Below, one piece after another: positions 7,629-16,054 of a stretch of DNA of 33,427 nt. Position numbers and translations under genes: made by a program. This DNA comes from JBBQSU01 sp038234815 (GTDB lineage: Bacteria; Planctomycetota; Phycisphaerae; Tepidisphaerales; Tepidisphaeraceae). The notes below the pieces were generated by a model. It was not told the origin of the DNA. It saw only the letters and a program-made list of their open reading frames with translations, and searched no databases. The stretch covers positions 1-33,427 of the forward strand of contig JBBQSU010000020.1 in assembly GCA_038234815.1 (NCBI GenBank), given 5' to 3'. How positions within the stretch are numbered: position 1 is the first letter of the stretch; each line of letters begins with the position of its first letter.

Positions 7629-9209
7629 ATGCAAAAGTATCCTTTGGAATGGACTTATGAAGCGTGGAAAGACCTACGCACCATAGACTTAATCCAGCAT
7701 GTCACAGGCTTGATCCGTGCCGTGCCTCCCCATCTCACCCCCGGAACACGGCCGTTCGAGATGGTTCTGGAGATGCAGGTGGCGGAGGATTCCTCGCCGC
7801 TGGTGGGGCAGTTTCCGCTACGGATCGGTTCCAAGGCCGGTGATCGTAATGCCGTGCTGTTTCTGCTTCCGTCGTTGATCGAACTGGAACTGGCGGTGCA
7901 GCCCCGGCCGAAGCTGGCACCCCTGGCCCGGCAGATGATCGAGCGGGCGATACGGGCCGTTGAAGCCCGATGGGACGAGGAAGTTTTTGAGCCGCATCGA
8001 GATTTCAAGTTGTATACGAACGTGTTCCTGCTCTATGTCGGGGCGCTGCTGATGCTGGGCCGGCACCGTGACGACGCCCGGCTGCTACGCAAGGGGTTGG
8101 CGCAGTGGAAGCGCTGGTATTTTCACTTTGCGTACCACGGATTGGACGAGTTCGCATCGCCGACTTATCACCAGGTCGATGTCGAGGCGCTACGGACGAT
8201 CCGCGTACATGCGCCAGACGAATCGGCACAGAATCAGGCCACCCGGGCTATCGAGTTCATCGCCGCTTTCGAGCACGCGATCACGCACCCTCGGCTGGGG
8301 TTGTTCGTGTGCGGCAGTGCCCGACACTATCGAGATTTTGCCGGCACGGTCGACACGCCCGATCTGACGCATTGGAAAGGCGAACACGCCCGCGACGTGC
8401 CCGACGCCGTCCGGTCGGAATTCGAACGGCGGTCATTCCCATTTCGAGCAAGCGGGCGCGCGGGCACACGGCCGTTTATGTTTTCGACCTGGCAAAGCGA
8501 CCGCTCGGCGATGGGATCAATGACCGGCGGAAATTACTTATGGCAGCAGATTCACTGGATGGCGGCAGTCGGCGACAGCCCGGCCGAACGCGCGGTTGCC
8601 TGGATGCCCGGAACTTTCACACCAACTAGCGGGCATGTCTGCCAGCGCGACAACACGGCGCTGTGCGTCTTTCACCGACTGCCACATTCCTTCCATCGAA
8701 CGCAGGCGCCTCTGGCCGATGCACAAGTGCGCGCAACGCTTGAAGAGGTCGGTATCGGTCTGCAGAAGCACTGGACGGCCTTGCGCGATGAACACGGGCG
8801 GTATTTGTTCATCGCTCACGGGCACGTGCTGGTGGTTCAGCCCTTCGTTCTTCAAAGCGATCGCATTGAGCCGGCGACTCTATCCATGATCGAACGTAAC
8901 AACATCGGCCAGGTCATCCACAAGTCGCGCCCGAGCGACTTCAACGAATGGGTGTTCGACACCGAACCGCTTTGGTTGGGCTGCCAGATGACGCTCGTGC
9001 CCGAGGGAAGCATCCCTAAGCCCGCAGCGCTCAACTTCAACCGGGAGGGAAGCGTGATGAAGTTTGAAAGCTCGGCGGGACTCGAGGTGACGCTGCTGCT
9101 CAGGCCTTGCGGGGAAGTGGTGGAATTATTCAACCCACAGCCGGCACAAGTTCCTCTGCTAAGCGCGCCGGCTGCGATCATCCATGCCGGCGACGTGCTC
9201 GTGCGGTAG
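7629..9209 (+). CDS. Uncharacterised protein, possible alpha/alpha-toroid enzyme
   Basis: I do not recognise this 526-residue protein with certainty. No signal peptide or membrane segment is evident from the chosen start. The first half is helical, with phrases such as LYTNVFLLYVGALLMLGRH, and the phrase LDEFASPTYHQVDVEALRTI, which recalls the 'SPTY' segment seen in alpha/alpha-toroid proteins related to polysaccharide lyases. The second half (from about residue 290) is strand-rich and aromatic, as in the beta-sandwich that often follows such toroids, for example GNYLWQQIHWMAAVG and FNEWVFDTEPLWLGCQMTL. A carbohydrate-active role is therefore conceivable but weak. I chose ATG 7629 (or 7620) because TTAGGA lies eight bases upstream and coding character begins there. 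The frame is open back to an ATG at 7011, which would give 732 residues with an N-terminus that does not look like protein. Confidence 0.65.
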   Translation: MQKYPLEWTYEAWKDLRTIDLIQHVTGLIRAVPPHLTPGTRPFEMVLEMQVAEDSSPLVGQFPLRIGSKAGDRNAVLFLLPSLIELELAVQPRPKLAPLARQMIERAIRAVEARWDEEVFEPHRDFKLYTNVFLLYVGALLMLGRHRDDARLLRKGLAQWKRWYFHFAYHGLDEFASPTYHQVDVEALRTIRVHAPDESAQNQATRAIEFIAAFEHAITHPRLGLFVCGSARHYRDFAGTVDTPDLTHWKGEHARDVPDAVRSEFERRSFPFRASGRAGTRPFMFSTWQSDRSAMGSMTGGNYLWQQIHWMAAVGDSPAERAVAWMPGTFTPTSGHVCQRDNTALCVFHRLPHSFHRTQAPLADAQVRATLEEVGIGLQKHWTALRDEHGRYLFIAHGHVLVVQPFVLQSDRIEPATLSMIERNNIGQVIHKSRPSDFNEWVFDTEPLWLGCQMTLVPEGSIPKPAALNFNREGSVMKFESSAGLEVTLLLRPCGEVVELFNPQPAQVPLLSAPAAIIHAGDVLVR

Positions 9210-9293
9210 ACCGTCAATGGTGCCGATGAGGTAACGATAATGTGTGACGGACGATGCGATTCCAAAGTGCCAGAGCACCCGACCCGTGGGCGG

Positions 9294-10715
9294 CTAGAAA
9301 GTCAGCACGATTTCCATCCGCAAATAAATCGCCGGATCATTGCTCGGCGAAGCGTAGTAGCCACCCGGGATGAAGTACTCGCCCCACAAGTGACCCGCCA
9401 GATGATTGCTGAACTTGTACTTGGCGTAGCTTGTCAGCAGGTGGCCGCGAAAGTGGCCGTCGCCAAAATTCATCCCGCCGTTGCTGGTGTTGGCCAGCGG
9501 CGTCTCCATGGCCCAGAGCGCGTTGTACGCACAACTGAGGGTAAGGTTTTTCGTCGGCATGAACTGGTACCCGGGACCGAGTCTGAACAGATTCGTCGTT
9601 TCGGCGATCCGTGTCTCAGGGCGATAGGTGTAGATGTACAGTTCGCTCCACTGCGGCCAACGGCCCCACAGGGGATCGAACTGCTGATCGGTGTCGGCTC
9701 CTTTGCGCCGCCCGGACAAGGCTTCGCCGGCAAGGAACAGTTGGTTCTTCAGCGGATCATTGAACAGGTACGTCAACCGCCCGACCGCGCCCCAAGCCGA
9801 CAGCGGCTGCGAATTCTTGTTGCCGAACTGGTAGGCGCCTTCGATACGGCCTTTCCAATGCTCATTGAACGACCGCTCGACGCGCGAGCCTACGGTGTAG
9901 ATGTCGGCGCTGTTTCCGCTATGCGGTCCTTCCGGCAAGACCGCCTTCTCGTGCTTGTAAATCAAGTAGCCGTCGATGGTCGTGTCTTTCCGCGACTTGT
10001 TCGACGCATAGAGCATTGCCGCCCTCTCGTCCTGCTCTATCTGAATATATTCGTCATTGTCGTTCATCGTCGGCAGCCACTTGTCGATGCGCGCATACTG
10101 GTCGATGTAGATCAGGTCAAAGGTGGTCTTGATGTCCGGCAATGTTGTGTTGAGACGGGCGGCGTCGAAATAAAGCGTGGTCGATCCATCCAGAGGAGTG
10201 CCATCCATGACCAGCCAGCCGTCACCCAACGCGATGTCCTGACGCCCCACCGTCAGCGCCGTGCTATTCTTCGGAGTCTTCAGCTTGAAGTTAAGGACGT
10301 CGGCCCTGACGAACGACCAGTCCGTTGGCTTCTTCCCCGGCGGGGTGTTTTCCCACTGTCGCCACTCCCAGTTCAGGCGGGCGTTCAGTTCGAAAAATTC
10401 GGCGGGAGAATAACTGCCCCACAGGCGCGTGCGATACCGTCCGAAATCGAATTCATGCCCCGGCGATTTCTCATTGAGGGTGTAGTGGTTGTTAAGGTAT
10501 TCCTGGCGGATGCGCTCATCGGCCCCCCAACTGAAACCCTTGAAGGGATGCTTCATCTTTTCAATGGTCTGTTCGACCGCCGACTTGGGCTTGGTCTCCG
10601 ACTCCACATTGGCCGCTGCGGGCTGGGTGGTCGCAATGGGATCAACCGCCAAAGCCGGCATCGTCCCAGCCCAGGCTATTACTGCGACACACACGCTACG
10701 CCGAAGGGTTGTCAT
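9294..10715 (-). CDS. Outer-membrane porin, alginate-export (Alginate_exp) type
   Basis: A secreted protein of 473 residues. The signal peptide MTTLRRSVCVAVIAWAGTMP-ALA is followed by a short Ala/Thr/Lys linker and then a large beta-barrel. It has repeated amphipathic strands with aromatic girdles (IRQEYLNNHYTLNE, RYRTRLWGSYSPAEFFELNA, TVGRQDIALGDGWLVMDGTP) and a C-terminal strand ending in phenylalanine (EIVLTF). The segment RTRLW...LNARLNWEW...VGRQDIALGDG is typical of the Alginate_exp family of outer-membrane channels. Substrate is not readable from sequence. The start at 10715 is supported by the signal peptide and overlaps the end of the paaI-like gene by 20 bases, so it is the last gene of the aryl-acetate operon. 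The frame is open further upstream to 10895 but that part only mirrors the neighbour. In context it may let aromatic acids cross the outer membrane (inference). Confidence 0.78.
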   Translation of the reverse strand: MTTLRRSVCVAVIAWAGTMPALAVDPIATTQPAAANVESETKPKSAVEQTIEKMKHPFKGFSWGADERIRQEYLNNHYTLNEKSPGHEFDFGRYRTRLWGSYSPAEFFELNARLNWEWRQWENTPPGKKPTDWSFVRADVLNFKLKTPKNSTALTVGRQDIALGDGWLVMDGTPLDGSTTLYFDAARLNTTLPDIKTTFDLIYIDQYARIDKWLPTMNDNDEYIQIEQDERAAMLYASNKSRKDTTIDGYLIYKHEKAVLPEGPHSGNSADIYTVGSRVERSFNEHWKGRIEGAYQFGNKNSQPLSAWGAVGRLTYLFNDPLKNQLFLAGEALSGRRKGADTDQQFDPLWGRWPQWSELYIYTYRPETRIAETTNLFRLGPGYQFMPTKNLTLSCAYNALWAMETPLANTSNGGMNFGDGHFRGHLLTSYAKYKFSNHLAGHLWGEYFIPGGYYASPSNDPAIYLRMEIVLTF

Positions 10716-11232
10716 GATCCGCCTGTGGTTTGGAACTGTCCGAAGAAGTCTCTTTCGGTTGTAACTTGGCAACAGCGACCGACGCGTTGCCATCATTGCC
10801 GGGAACAGGGGCCTGTTGATGAATGCGATAGGAGAGGCCATGGAAAACAGCGATGAGATCACCAAGCTCGTCGGTGATGCGAACGTCACACACACCGACC
10901 TTGGCGGCGACGATCTCCCGGGCTTCGGCGAAAAGCACGCCGGGCTTGGCGGCTTTAACGTAGGAGATGCTTACGTTGATTCCCACCGTCGGCCGTCCAT
11001 GAGAATTGCACGCCGCGGCGAATGCGAAATCCCCCAGACCGAAGATCGTTCCGCCATGAACGATGCCCAGGCCGTTGCAGTGTTCGGGCTTGGCGATCAT
11101 CTTCACACGAGCATGGCCACGGCCGAGTTCGACGACTTCCATTCCCAGCAGTTGGGCGAAGCGGTCTTGTTTGATGAGATGATCGTTGGCGTGCTTCATA
11201 GGATTTCGGCGTGCTGTCTGGGTCTGATTCAA
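10696..11232 (-). CDS. paaI: PaaI-family hot-dog acyl-CoA thioesterase
   Basis: Hydrolyses CoA thioesters, classically hydroxyphenylacetyl-CoA and related aryl-acetyl-CoAs. The hot-dog core is clear: a helix start LIKQDRFAQLLGMEVVELGRGHARV, then KPEHCNGLGIVHGGTIFGLGD with the HGG and following Asp expected at the active site, and VGINVSISYVKAAKPGVLFAEA. After the core, about 40 residues form a polar, low-complexity tail (GNDGNASVAVAKLQPKETSS and onward) not usual for PaaI; it covers the start of the porin gene. The start is either a TTG at 11232, which overlaps the stop of paaK as TTGA, or an ATG at 11199 (MKHANDHLIKQ), which fits the family length better. Ribosome sites are weak for both, in keeping with coupled translation. 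Confidence 0.85.
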   Translation of the reverse strand: MNQTQTARRNPMKHANDHLIKQDRFAQLLGMEVVELGRGHARVKMIAKPEHCNGLGIVHGGTIFGLGDFAFAAACNSHGRPTVGINVSISYVKAAKPGVLFAEAREIVAAKVGVCDVRITDELGDLIAVFHGLSYRIHQQAPVPGNDGNASVAVAKLQPKETSSDSSKPQADHDNPSA

Positions 11233-12551
11233 GTGGTGCGCGCCTTGCGGAGGTCGAGAACGCGCTTGGCTTTTCCTTGGGATCGCTCGATGGACTGGGG
11301 CTGGGCCAGTTCAACGTTCATGTGGACGCCAGTGACGGAGAAGATCGCGCCGGCGATCCGTTCGCGGAATTGCTGCATGACGCGCATTTCGTCGGAGAAA
11401 TCCTGCGGGCGCATCTCGACGCGAACGACCACTTCGTCAAGGGCGCCCGGGCGATCCACTTCGATGAGATAGTGCGGGGCTGTCCCCTCGACACGCAGGA
11501 GGGCTTCTTCGATTTGCGATGGAAACACGTTCACCCCGCGGATGATGAGCATGTCGTCGGTGCGACCGATCACGCGGCCCATGCGAACACCCGTGCGGCC
11601 ACAGGGACACGGCGCGCGGTTCAATGTGGCAATGTCACGGGTGCGATAGCGAATCACCGGCATCGCTTGCTTGGTAAGGGTTGTAAAGACCAGTTCGCCG
11701 GGCTGGTTCTCCTCGACGGGTTCGAGCGTGTCAGGATCAAGACACTCGACCAGGAAGTGATCTTCCTGAATGTGCATGCCCGTGCGGGCCGCGCATTCAC
11801 CAGAAACGCCGGGACCGATGACCTCGCTCAGGCCGTAGTTGTTGAAGGCCTTCATGTTGAACTCGCGTTCGATCGCGACGCGCATTTCTTCGGTCCAAGG
11901 CTCGCCGCCGAAGTGCCCGAATCGCAGGCCAAGTTTGTCGGGCGAAACGCCCTGTTGGCGGGCCACTTCGGCGATGTGCAGGGCGTAGCTGGGCGTGCAG
12001 ATCAGGGCATCGGCCTTCAGGTCCTGGATCAGCATGATCTGCCGCGGGGTATTTCCTCCGGCCGCCGGGACGATGGCAGCCCCGACGCGCTCAACCCCGT
12101 AGTGCAGGCCAAATCCGCCAGTGAACAGGCCATAGCCGAAGGCAATATGGACGAAGTGTTCCGCCCTCAGCCCGCCGGCGACAAGGAAGCGGGCACAGAG
12201 ATTCGACCACGTGGTCAGGTCCTCACGCGTGTAGGCCACGAAGGTGGGTTTGCCGGTGGTGCCGGACGAACCATGGACCCGGGCGATCTGTTCCCGCGGC
12301 ACCGCGGAGAAGCCGAGCGGGTAATGCTGGCGGAGATCATCCTTGTTGGTGATCGGCAGGCGCCGGAGATCGGCCAGCGAGTTAATGCTGTCGGGCGTGA
12401 CACCGCCCTTCTTGAAAGCATCACGATAGAACGGAACATGGGCAACCCGGGCGACAACTTCGCGGAGCCGACGGACCTGCAAGACTTCCAGTTCTGCCCG
12501 CGGCAGGCATTCCGCCTGTTCCCAAATACGATTTTCAGTGACGAAGGACAT
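11229..12551 (-). CDS. paaK: Phenylacetate-CoA ligase (aryl-acetate-CoA ligase)
   Basis: Adenylate-forming ligase that joins phenylacetate or a related aryl acid to CoA using ATP. It has 440 residues, the normal PaaK length. The AMP/phosphate loop SSGTTGKP is at residues 95-102. Further family marks are FGYGLFTGGFGLHYG, AGGNTPRQIMLIQDL, the adenylate-binding YGLSEVIGPGVSGEC, IRYRTRDI, the cysteine-rich PCPCGRTG and the C-terminal hinge region DDMLIIRGVNVFPSQIE. The ATG at 12551 lies 21 bases after the iorA stop without its own strong ribosome site; its stop overlaps the next start. A second paaK is found in the same operon (16055-17404), similar in every motif, so the two probably differ in substrate. 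Exact aryl substrate cannot be read from sequence. Confidence 0.94.
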   Translation of the reverse strand: MSFVTENRIWEQAECLPRAELEVLQVRRLREVVARVAHVPFYRDAFKKGGVTPDSINSLADLRRLPITNKDDLRQHYPLGFSAVPREQIARVHGSSGTTGKPTFVAYTREDLTTWSNLCARFLVAGGLRAEHFVHIAFGYGLFTGGFGLHYGVERVGAAIVPAAGGNTPRQIMLIQDLKADALICTPSYALHIAEVARQQGVSPDKLGLRFGHFGGEPWTEEMRVAIEREFNMKAFNNYGLSEVIGPGVSGECAARTGMHIQEDHFLVECLDPDTLEPVEENQPGELVFTTLTKQAMPVIRYRTRDIATLNRAPCPCGRTGVRMGRVIGRTDDMLIIRGVNVFPSQIEEALLRVEGTAPHYLIEVDRPGALDEVVVRVEMRPQDFSDEMRVMQQFRERIAGAIFSVTGVHMNVELAQPQSIERSQGKAKRVLDLRKARTT

Positions 12552-12572
12552 GTTGGGCCGTTGATTGAAGGA

Positions 12573-14210
12573 TTATTCGGAACACGCAGCGCAGGCAGAG
12601 CCGCCGGTTTCGCACGCCTGCGTTTCGGCATCTCGCTTTTCGTATTCTCGGATTTTCGCCGCGGCCAGGAGGCAGGGCTTTCGGGATATAATCACGGCCA
12701 GGTCATTGCTTGCCAGGCGCTGCCGCAGCAGTTGCTCGAATCCCTCGGGATCGGCGCGCACGTCCAGTATGTCAACATGCTTGATGCCCAGGGCCTTGGC
12801 AATGTCCTCGATACGGAGCTTGTTGGTGGGATCGTGCATCAGCTTGCGGCCCGTCCCGGGGTGTTCCTGCTGACCCGTCATAGCGGTCGTGCCATTATCC
12901 AAGATAAGCAGCACGTGACCGGTGGGTGGCGGATTGTAAATCATCTCGATCAAACCGGAGATGCCGCTATGCACAAACGTGGAATCGCCGATGACGCTGA
13001 CGACCCGGCGCGCCTGATCTTCAGGAAGCACGTGCCGGAGTCCAAGCCCCACGCCCAGGCTGGCGCCCATGCAAACGCACGCGTCCATCGCCTGGTAGGG
13101 CGGAAGCACGCCAAGCGTGTAGCAGCCGATATCGCCGGCCACGATGCAATCCAGTTTCTTCAGCGTGGCATAGACCTGGTGATACGGACAACCGACGCAA
13201 AGTTCCGGCGGCTTGCCCGCCGGCAGAACTCTTTCGGGCGCCGTGTCGCGAGCGAGTATCTGGCGAATGCGTTCGACATTGAATTCGCCGAAACGAAAAC
13301 GTTCGGGCTTTCCTTCAACGGCAACGCCCTCGGCGCGGAGGGCATCGAACAGGTATGGGTCGCCTTCCTCAATGACGACGCAGCGCTCGACGCTGCTGGC
13401 AAACTCTTTCAACAACTTAAATGGCAACGGGTAGGTCAGTCCGATTTTCAGATGGCTGGCTTCCGGCGCCGCTTCGCGGGCCAGGAGGGACGCCACACCG
13501 CTGCTGATGATGCCCAACTTGGTGCTGCCACCAGTTCGGTAATTCAGCGGCGACGTCTCGTTCCATTCCTGAATCGCCGCGAGCTTCTCTCGGAGGCGCT
13601 TGTGGGCAGGCCGGGCATAGCCGGGAATCATTACACGCCCCTTAATGTCCCGCTGAAACGACGCCACGAGCGGCGGCGTCGGGCTGCTGCGATTCACAAT
13701 GGATTTGGAATGGCAGGCCCGGGTCGTCATTCGGAACAGGAACGGCATCTGCCAGCGATGCGAAAGCTGCATCGCCTGGCGCATCAAATCGTACGCTTCC
13801 TGCGAATCGGCAGGTTCGAACATCGGTACGCCCGCGGCCACGGCGTAGCGGCGGTTATCCTGTTCATTCTGGCTCGATGCCATGCCCGGGTCGTCGGCCG
13901 AGATCAGCACGAGCGCGCCCGACACGCCGGTGTAGGCGACGGTGAAAAGCGGGTCGGCTGCGACGTTCACTCCCACGTGTTTCATCGTGACAAGTGCCGA
14001 AGCGCCGGCGAAGGCAGCACCGATGCCGACTTCCAGTGCGACCTTTTCATTCGGCGCCCACTGCGCCCGACCGCCCAGCGCAGCCAGCGCCTCGAGGATT
14101 TCGGTCGAGGGGGTTCCGGGATAGCCCGTGGCCAGGCCAACACCGGCGTCCAGCGCGGCAAGCGCCACGGCCTCATCCCCGCTCAGCAATGCCCGATCCT
14201 TGATGTTCAC
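12573..14210 (-). CDS. iorA: Indolepyruvate ferredoxin oxidoreductase alpha subunit, without an intact ferredoxin domain
   Basis: Thiamine-diphosphate enzyme subunit that, with IorB, oxidatively decarboxylates indolepyruvate and other aryl-pyruvates to aryl-acetyl-CoA, reducing ferredoxin. It has 545 residues. The pyrimidine-binding half opens with LLSGDEAVALAALDAGVGL and GYPGTPSTEI. CVGCPYH is at 338-344, GDIGCYTLG at 359-367, and the TPP/Mg motif runs from GDS at 408-410 to about residue 440 (LDNGTTAMTGQQEHPGTG). Most IorA proteins end with a domain of two 4Fe-4S clusters (eight cysteines); here the end has only Cys533, Cys540 and Cys543. The paaK start lies 21 bases later, so there is no room for a frameshifted remainder. 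The start is a GTG at 14210 with AGGAG seven bases upstream. iorA and iorB are separated by three genes within the same operon. Confidence 0.93.
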   Translation of the reverse strand: MNIKDRALLSGDEAVALAALDAGVGLATGYPGTPSTEILEALAALGGRAQWAPNEKVALEVGIGAAFAGASALVTMKHVGVNVAADPLFTVAYTGVSGALVLISADDPGMASSQNEQDNRRYAVAAGVPMFEPADSQEAYDLMRQAMQLSHRWQMPFLFRMTTRACHSKSIVNRSSPTPPLVASFQRDIKGRVMIPGYARPAHKRLREKLAAIQEWNETSPLNYRTGGSTKLGIISSGVASLLAREAAPEASHLKIGLTYPLPFKLLKEFASSVERCVVIEEGDPYLFDALRAEGVAVEGKPERFRFGEFNVERIRQILARDTAPERVLPAGKPPELCVGCPYHQVYATLKKLDCIVAGDIGCYTLGVLPPYQAMDACVCMGASLGVGLGLRHVLPEDQARRVVSVIGDSTFVHSGISGLIEMIYNPPPTGHVLLILDNGTTAMTGQQEHPGTGRKLMHDPTNKLRIEDIAKALGIKHVDILDVRADPEGFEQLLRQRLASNDLAVIISRKPCLLAAAKIREYEKRDAETQACETGGSACAACSE

Positions 14211-14243
14211 GACTCGCTCCTGAAAAAAAACGACCGACGCCGA

Positions 14244-15521
14244 TCAGACTGCGATCCCCGCTGGTTCCCGTTTCTCCGCCGGCACGCGCGGCGGATGAGT
14301 CACCAATGCCAGCACCATCGCCACCAGCAACATGCCCGCCACGACGACGTAGGCATTGCTATAAGAGCCGAAGAGGTCCTTCACCCGGCCGCCCAAAAGC
14401 GAACCCGTGCAGCCGGCCACGCCGAAGGCCGTGAACAGACAGCCGTAATTAACTCCGAGGTTCTTCAGGCCGTAGTAATCGGCCATCGCCGCGGGCATCA
14501 GAGTGAAGATAGTGCCGTAGCACAAGCCGGTGAAAGCCGTACCGGCGATGAGCGTTGCCTGCGTGGTATACCGCGCGAAGAAGAACATATTGATCGCTTG
14601 AAGGAGGAAGGCCAGCACCATCGTCTGCGTGCGGCCGATGCGATCGGAAACCGCGCCGCCAACAATCCTCCCTGCGGTGTTAAATGCGGCCATCACCATC
14701 ACCAGGATGAATCCGGCGTTCCAGCCCACTGGTTTGGAATCGACTTGCACCATCACCTGCGTCGCCGTGATGTTGGCGAGGTTTCCCAGGATCATCAGTC
14801 CCGGCGCGGCCGCCAGCACGAACATCGTCCAGAGCAGGTAGAACTGAGGCGTGCGCAGCATGTCGGTCCAGTTCAGATCCGGACCGGTGGAAATCCTGCC
14901 GGTCCGCGTCGATGCCGCCACCGCAGGCACAACGTATCCCATGGGCGGGTTACTTAGCAGAAGCGCCAACAGACAAACCCCCACGATCGTTCCGCAGCCC
15001 AGGTAGAGAAAAACTTGGGGAATGGTAAAGCCGTGCGAAAGGAGTGAATTTGTCAGCGGGGCCATGTAAACGGCCGATAGCCCCACGCCCGCGACGACCA
15101 GCCCGGTGATCATCCCCTTGCGTGAGGGCGGAAACCATTTGACGCAAGGAGGCGTGGTGGCCGAGTAACCCAGGCCGATGCCACACCCTCCGATGACGCC
15201 GAACGTCAGCGCCATGATGACAGGGGAGGTTGTGAATGCCGATGAGATCAGTCCTGCCCCGAGCAACAACCCGCCCAGCATCGCAACAAATTTCGGGCCG
15301 ATCTTATCCTGAACGCGGCCTGCAAAAACCATCATGACTGCAAAAGCGGCCGTCGCGATGGCAAACGGGAGGGCCGCGTCGGTCTGACTCCATTTCCACT
15401 GCTTGGCCAGCGCTTTACCTACCACGCTCCACGAGTAGAGCACGCCCAGAATGAGGTTGATGCCCACCGCTGCGCCGGTGACGACCCACCCGCGATTCCA
15501 TGAACTCTCTTGAGCGCTCAT
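14244..15521 (-). CDS. MFS transporter, oxalate/formate antiporter (OFA) type
   Basis: Inner-membrane carrier of 425 residues with about twelve hydrophobic helices. Family marks are NRGWVVTGAAVGINLILGVLYSWSV at the start, WKWSQTDAALPFAIATAAFA, then GGCGIGLGYSATTPPCVKWF and PPSRKGMITGLVVAGVGLS, which are typical of the OFA family that moves small carboxylates (oxalate, formate, lactate and relatives). The ATG at 15521 follows AAGGGA; the frame is open upstream to 15605 but that overlaps the ACT gene. It lies between the ACT protein and iorA, 28 and 33 bases from each. In this operon the likely cargo is an aryl-acetate or a precursor acid, by association only; direction of transport is not known. 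Confidence 0.88.
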   Translation of the reverse strand: MSAQESSWNRGWVVTGAAVGINLILGVLYSWSVVGKALAKQWKWSQTDAALPFAIATAAFAVMMVFAGRVQDKIGPKFVAMLGGLLLGAGLISSAFTTSPVIMALTFGVIGGCGIGLGYSATTPPCVKWFPPSRKGMITGLVVAGVGLSAVYMAPLTNSLLSHGFTIPQVFLYLGCGTIVGVCLLALLLSNPPMGYVVPAVAASTRTGRISTGPDLNWTDMLRTPQFYLLWTMFVLAAAPGLMILGNLANITATQVMVQVDSKPVGWNAGFILVMVMAAFNTAGRIVGGAVSDRIGRTQTMVLAFLLQAINMFFFARYTTQATLIAGTAFTGLCYGTIFTLMPAAMADYYGLKNLGVNYGCLFTAFGVAGCTGSLLGGRVKDLFGSYSNAYVVVAGMLLVAMVLALVTHPPRVPAEKREPAGIAV

Positions 15522-15549
15522 ATCGTTCCCTTTCGCTCGTGCGGCCGCA

Positions 15550-15996
15550 TTATCGTTCCTCGAGTCGTGCAAAGAGCTGCTCACTGGGCAGCACACTGAT
15601 GTCATGTTGATGCAGCACCTTGATGGCCGCGTCCGGATCGGCGAAACGGAAAATCAGCGCCGCCTTATGTCCGCGGGTGCCCGAGGTGAATGCGTAGACG
15701 TATTCAATGTCGAGACGGGTCTTGTCCAGCAGGTCCAGCAGATCTGCCAGCCCGCCGGGACGATCGGCTACATCGAGCGCCAGGACTTCGGCGACGTTAG
15801 TAATGCAGCCGACCTCTTCAAGAACCTGCTTGGCTTTTTTCCAGTCGCGGACGATCAGGCGAAGAATTCCGAACTGCTGGGTGTCGGCCAGGGACAGCGT
15901 AAGAATGTTTATCCCGGCCTTGGCCAGTGCCCGACACGGAACATGGATTTGTCCCGGTTTATTTTCAAGAAAAAGCGAGAGTTGCTGAAGTTTCAT
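15550..15996 (-). CDS. Tandem ACT-domain protein
   Basis: A 148-residue protein made of two ACT domains, the amino-acid-binding regulatory fold. The first begins LQQLSLFLENKPGQIHVPCRALAKAGINI and the second LALDVADRPGGLADLLDLLDKTRLDIEYVYAF; both show the ACT pattern of strand, 'kPG/rPG' turn and helix. No catalytic domain is attached. Such two-ACT proteins are commonly found next to paaK and iorAB in other bacteria and archaea, where they are presumed to sense an aromatic amino acid or acid. That is association knowledge; no ligand is shown here. The start at 15996 (MKLQQL) is preferred since GAGGG lies nine bases before it. The ATG at 16005 would sit directly on that site. Confidence 0.9.
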   Translation of the reverse strand: MKLQQLSLFLENKPGQIHVPCRALAKAGINILTLSLADTQQFGILRLIVRDWKKAKQVLEEVGCITNVAEVLALDVADRPGGLADLLDLLDKTRLDIEYVYAFTSGTRGHKAALIFRFADPDAAIKVLHQHDISVLPSEQLFARLEER

Positions 15997-16054
15997 AGTC
16001 TGCATCCCTCAATGCGGCCGACGCACAGCTTCAGAGCCGTGGCGTCGAACGTGG

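Noticed and set aside
9240..10856. 538-codon plus-strand frame opposite the porin gene
   Set aside because: Antisense to a gene with signal peptide, barrel pattern and C-terminal Phe; no ribosome site.
11211..14957. 1248-codon plus-strand frame opposite paaK, iorA and the transporter
   Set aside because: Its length is striking, but it is antisense to three clearly recognised genes, and its product is His/Arg/Gln/Asp-rich with no recognisable domain. It is a GC-rich codon-bias artefact.
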